Positions 20,065-22,404 of a DNA stretch of 22,404 bases are shown in pieces (position 1 is the first letter of the stretch; every line of letters starts with the position of its first letter). Location: positions 1 through 22,404 of the IMG/VR virus record IMGVR_UViG_3300023181_000083; one strand, given 5' to 3'. A program made the translations under genes and the position numbers. Source of the DNA: a virus. A model generated the notes under the pieces. It saw only the letters and a list, made by a program, of their open reading frames with translations. It was not told the DNA's origin and searched no databases.

Positions 20065-20613
20065 TTAGCTGTTTGCAACCCTGTTAGACGGGCGCACCTG
20101 CAGGCGGGCCAGCTTAGCTTTTTTTTTTTCGCGGTAGTGCAATTGCCTCATACTGTCTACGCTTAAGCCAACTTCGAGCAAGTCGTACTTATCTATAAAT
20201 TCGTTTATGCCTGAATTTATCACCGCACCATGAGCCATCATGTAGCCCTCCATAAAGGACATAAAGGCAACACGGAAGATATCTTCCAGTAAATTATTAA
20301 TTTCCTTATTGGTATCGGCGGGCAGTTCCAGAAATGACCGTGAACCCGATTCGAATTTGTAATAATTTCCATCATATTCTTTACCGCCTCCCGGCTTATC
20401 GGCCACAGAAAGGTACAGCTGGTAATGATCTACAACCTTTGTGGGCTTTTCTACTTTTACCATGAATAAGCGCATCATGCGCCCTAAGGACGATGATGTG
20501 CTTACTCTTATGGCTTTAACCTTTTGCCCCAGGTAATTCGCATCCTTCCCATCAAATTCTTTAAAGAAAAAGGGGATAAGATGCGGACGAATATGTACAG
20601 GGACTATGCTCAT
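20065..20613 (-). CDS. Hypothetical protein with basic helical C-terminus
   Basis: A 182-aa protein. The N-terminal 100 residues look like a beta-rich fold (MSIVPVHIRPHLIPFFFKEF; VVDHYQLYLSVADKPGGGKE). The C-terminal 80 are helical (NNLLEDIFRVAFMSFMEGYM, then INEFIDKYDLLEVGLSVDSM) and end in a strongly basic helix, RQLHYREKKKAKLARLQ. The last part has a helix-turn-helix-like look with a Tyr-Arg-Glu-Lys run, so DNA or RNA binding is conceivable. A run of eleven A in the mRNA (20119-20129) codes the Lys stretch and may slip. The gene stands between the tail-fibre group and the lysis promoter. I do not recognise the family; a regulatory role would be worth testing. Confidence 0.65.
   Translation of the reverse strand: MSIVPVHIRPHLIPFFFKEFDGKDANYLGQKVKAIRVSTSSSLGRMMRLFMVKVEKPTKVVDHYQLYLSVADKPGGGKEYDGNYYKFESGSRSFLELPADTNKEINNLLEDIFRVAFMSFMEGYMMAHGAVINSGINEFIDKYDLLEVGLSVDSMRQLHYREKKKAKLARLQVRPSNRVANS
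20119..20129 (-). other. A11 homopolymer in coding sequence
   Basis: Eleven T on the + strand read as GAA AAA AAA AAA in the 20065 gene. Polymerase slippage by one extra base would meet TAA within two codons after the run. Loss of one base would replace the last 17 residues with a longer tail running past the normal stop. It could be programmed slippage or a sequencing length error. Confidence 0.4.
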
Positions 20614-20623
20614 AGGTTATAAA

Positions 20624-21004
20624 TTACTTTTTAAAAATTCTGAAAATGCCACCGTGTAAAATAATGGCCAGTATAGCCACAACAATTCCTACAATCCAAA
20701 CCGGCGACCAGTTTTTGATTGCGAACAACAGTACTACTACGGTAAGAACTACACCAGAAATACCGCCCCATAACCAGGCAGTTTTAATCTCTGCATCAAC
20801 TGATCTCGCTGATTGATGATTTTGTCCCTGTACCTGGTTCCAGCCCCACTGTGGCAGGAATGAAGTAAGCCCTGCTGCCAGACTGACTAATACATGCTGC
20901 CATGTACCTGTGTTTTGCATGTAGGCACCTCCTAATGCCACACCTACGATAATAAGCACCCACCAGACCCCATTTAACCCATTTGCGATAACGTCTTTTT
21001 TCAT
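20624..21004 (-). CDS. Four-helix membrane protein
   Basis: A 126-aa protein with four predicted membrane helices: about 12-29 (GVWWVLIIVGVALGGAYM), 35-52 (WQHVLVSLAAGLTSFLPQW), 76-96 (AWLWGGISGVVLTVVVLLFA) and 101-119 (PVWIVGIVVAILAIILHGGI). A polar central loop (QVQGQNHQSARSVDAEIKT) and a basic tail (FRIFKK) are also present. It lies two genes upstream of the lysis cassette, so it may be a second holin, an antiholin or a superinfection-related membrane protein. Nothing decides between these. Ten nt separate it from the next gene. Confidence 0.7.
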   Translation of the reverse strand: MKKDVIANGLNGVWWVLIIVGVALGGAYMQNTGTWQHVLVSLAAGLTSFLPQWGWNQVQGQNHQSARSVDAEIKTAWLWGGISGVVLTVVVLLFAIKNWSPVWIVGIVVAILAIILHGGIFRIFKK

Positions 21005-21035
21005 AAAATATAATTGATTTAATTGTTACTGTGTA

Positions 21036-21431
21036 TTAAAAAGCTAAAGGATAAGAAATCCAACCGTCGGAAATCTTAAAGTAGACTTTGCCGATATTAA
21101 TGGCAAACACCCTGAAATGGTCTTCAACTTCCGGATAAAGCGGGTCTAATACCTGGGCGTTGGTTTTCCCTAAAAAATCTGAGGGCGCCAGTTGATCATT
21201 GATATGCTCTGTAACCAACGACCATTTTGTGACAAGATTTTGATGCTCCCACGCTGCTATTTCCTGAGGTGTAGCTGCATCAAACCAAATTTCACCGACA
21301 GGATCAAACGTAGGGCTGCACATGGCCACTGTTCGAGGAACTGTTGTATATGAACCTTCTTCAGGCGCAATAAATGATGCGTATATCTCCCTGAAAGTTT
21401 CGGTATCGTACGAAGTATAAATAGTTGACAT
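21036..21431 (-). CDS. Hypothetical virion-associated protein downstream of the fibre gene
   Basis: A 131-aa acidic protein (MSTIYTSYDTETFREIYASF) with beta-strand and loop character, and an internal helix DAATPQEIAAWEHQNLVTKW. It ends with DHFRVFAINIGKVYFKISDG followed by WISYPLAF. No known motif is recognised. It starts 2 nt after the stop of the fibre-like gene, suggesting a fibre chaperone, a fibre-tip protein or a small tail component. This is inference from position. Confidence 0.65.
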   Translation of the reverse strand: MSTIYTSYDTETFREIYASFIAPEEGSYTTVPRTVAMCSPTFDPVGEIWFDAATPQEIAAWEHQNLVTKWSLVTEHINDQLAPSDFLGKTNAQVLDPLYPEVEDHFRVFAINIGKVYFKISDGWISYPLAF

Positions 21432-21433
21432 AA

Positions 21434-22404
21434 CTACGATTTAAAGTATTTATATGAAAATTTTTGCTGCTTTGCTGTCTGCGTAGCACCCTTGGCAACA
21501 GTAGTCATTAAATAGTATTGCAAGGTATTATCTATGATCATTGAGCCTCCGCTGTAGGCACCATTTGAAGCTGCCGCATCCGTAGGCGCATTTCGGTCAA
21601 AAGGGAACCCCGTTAACAAGCCATTATAGATGGTATGCTTACGCATTAGCGAAGTATAACCCTGAGTTGTAGTTATTTGCACACGCCCAATTTCTGTAGC
21701 TGATACAAGGCTATTGTTATTAGTACCTAAATAAAATCTAAAAGTCTTTACCTCAGTACCAACACCGGTTTCAGCCTCAAATCTTGCATCAAGCTCCCAT
21801 TCGCCGTTGATAAACATCCCCAGGGGTAATGGATAATTTCCAATTATTGTATCGGTAACACTTCCGGCACCTACAGGTATTGGCTGGCTGAATACCCTTA
21901 TATAAGTAAGATTTAGGTTAAGAGCCGCGACAGCTGCCTGCACATAAATCTCATTGGCCACCTTAGTGGTAACACTACTTTGGCTTGCTGTGGGTACCGT
22001 TATACCATTTGTAAAGTTCCAAAGCCCGGATATTGTTGTGACCTGTGTTTTAATCCAGTTCCACCAATTAAAGAGCCTGATACTGTCGATAAACCTATTT
22101 TGGGTTGTAGGCAACACCGTAACCTGTATATCGGCATCAGTGGCACGGCTACCAATCAGGCGGTCAGTTAACCAGGTAACAAGGTTAGGAACATCTACCA
22201 TTGTTGTACCATGCGGGTTGCCGGTGCTTTGGCTATGGTCGTAGGCTGTTTTTCCTTTATCGCCTGGATAGGCTTTATCGGAAGTATCACCCAAAACCAA
22301 TGTAGAGCTGGTCCCGCTTAGTTTTTCGAAATCAGTCATTGCAGATATTAGGTAACCGGTACCATAACGGCCCGCTATACCAATGAACAAATAACTTGTT
22401 ACCA
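21434..22404 (-). CDS. Tail-fibre-like protein, 5' end probably outside window
   Basis: The frame is open from the right window edge to a TAG at 21434. The visible part reads GYLISAMTDFEKLSGTSSTL, then KTAYDHSQSTGNPHGTTMVD. The DHSQ..GNPHGT motif is a well-known element of phage tail fibres. After it come a beta-rich part (TVPTASQSSVTTKVANEIYV) and a C-terminal jelly-like domain (WELDARFEAETGVGTEVKTF) ending KFSYKYFKS. An ATG at 22337-22339 (MTDFEKL) would give a 301-aa protein, but the reading upstream stays open and plausible (VTSYLFIGIAGRYG), so the true start is probably beyond the edge. The likely role is receptor binding at the host surface. Confidence 0.65.
   Translation of the reverse strand, partial: VTSYLFIGIAGRYGTGYLISAMTDFEKLSGTSSTLVLGDTSDKAYPGDKGKTAYDHSQSTGNPHGTTMVDVPNLVTWLTDRLIGSRATDADIQVTVLPTTQNRFIDSIRLFNWWNWIKTQVTTISGLWNFTNGITVPTASQSSVTTKVANEIYVQAAVAALNLNLTYIRVFSQPIPVGAGSVTDTIIGNYPLPLGMFINGEWELDARFEAETGVGTEVKTFRFYLGTNNNSLVSATEIGRVQITTTQGYTSLMRKHTIYNGLLTGFPFDRNAPTDAAASNGAYSGGSMIIDNTLQYYLMTTVAKGATQTAKQQKFSYKYFKS

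Noticed and set aside
22337-22404. Complete fibre gene starting at ATG 22339 or TTG 22390
   Set aside because: The frame remains open and protein-like to the window edge, so a truncated 5' end is more likely.
1-22404. tRNA genes, CRISPR arrays, insertion sequences, integrase or att sites
   Set aside because: None was seen on reading both strands. No cloverleaf-like GC-rich segment, regularly spaced repeats, transposase or recombinase motifs were found.

Overview
The window looks like part of a phage or prophage of a low-GC Bacteroidota host, most likely a Flavobacterium-like member of the Flavobacteriaceae. Three things support this: promoters of the Bacteroidota type (TTG, about 20 nt, TAnnTTTG), few visible Shine-Dalgarno sequences, and protein types typical of Bacteroidota phages (an M15 endolysin with a DxDGDG insert, a flavobacterial Cys-rich SH3b protein, and a SymE-like/DUF6943-like gene pair). 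No integrase, attachment site, tRNA, IS element or CRISPR array was seen, so I cannot say whether it is a prophage or a free phage genome.

Layout. (1) 1-3.7 kb is an AT-rich accessory end of unrecognised genes. It holds a secreted Cys-rich SH3b protein with a small membrane partner and a membrane/coiled-coil protein on the + strand. Two almost identical 53-bp promoter elements lie in front of the minus-strand units here. (2) 3.6-8.3 kb, minus strand, is the portal and head-to-tail connector cluster. (3) 8.3-10.26 kb is a + strand island with its own promoter and terminator, carrying a SymE-like toxin gene, a DUF6943-like gene and three small unknown genes. (4) 10.3-14.5 kb, minus strand, holds large and small terminase, a PLD-like protein, a newly read 55-aa membrane protein and a possible accessory head protein. 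(5) 14.6-18.5 kb, minus strand, holds an S49 prohead protease, an HK97-type capsid protein with a fused N-terminal helical domain, and a capsid-associated protein. (6) 18.6-20.0 kb is the lysis cassette: holin, M15 endolysin and a candidate unimolecular spanin. (7) 20-22.4 kb holds two unknown proteins and a tail-fibre-like gene that is open at the window edge. Tape measure and tail tube genes are not in view and probably lie beyond the right edge.

Regulation is the most striking part. The exact 10-mer TCATGTTACA occurs four times on the minus strand. Each copy lies exactly 21 nt upstream of a TAnnTTTG-like -7 box and 14-36 nt upstream of a start codon: holin, S49 protease, the first gene of the terminase unit, and the first gene of the portal unit. 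With the two intrinsic terminators (14573-14598 and 10230-10254), these define four late transcription units. This looks like a phage-specific late-promoter class. The + strand island also carries a perfect antisense promoter followed by a hairpin with a T-run, predicting an antisense RNA of about 80 nt over the translation start of the operon that contains the SymE-like gene, reminiscent of SymR/symE.
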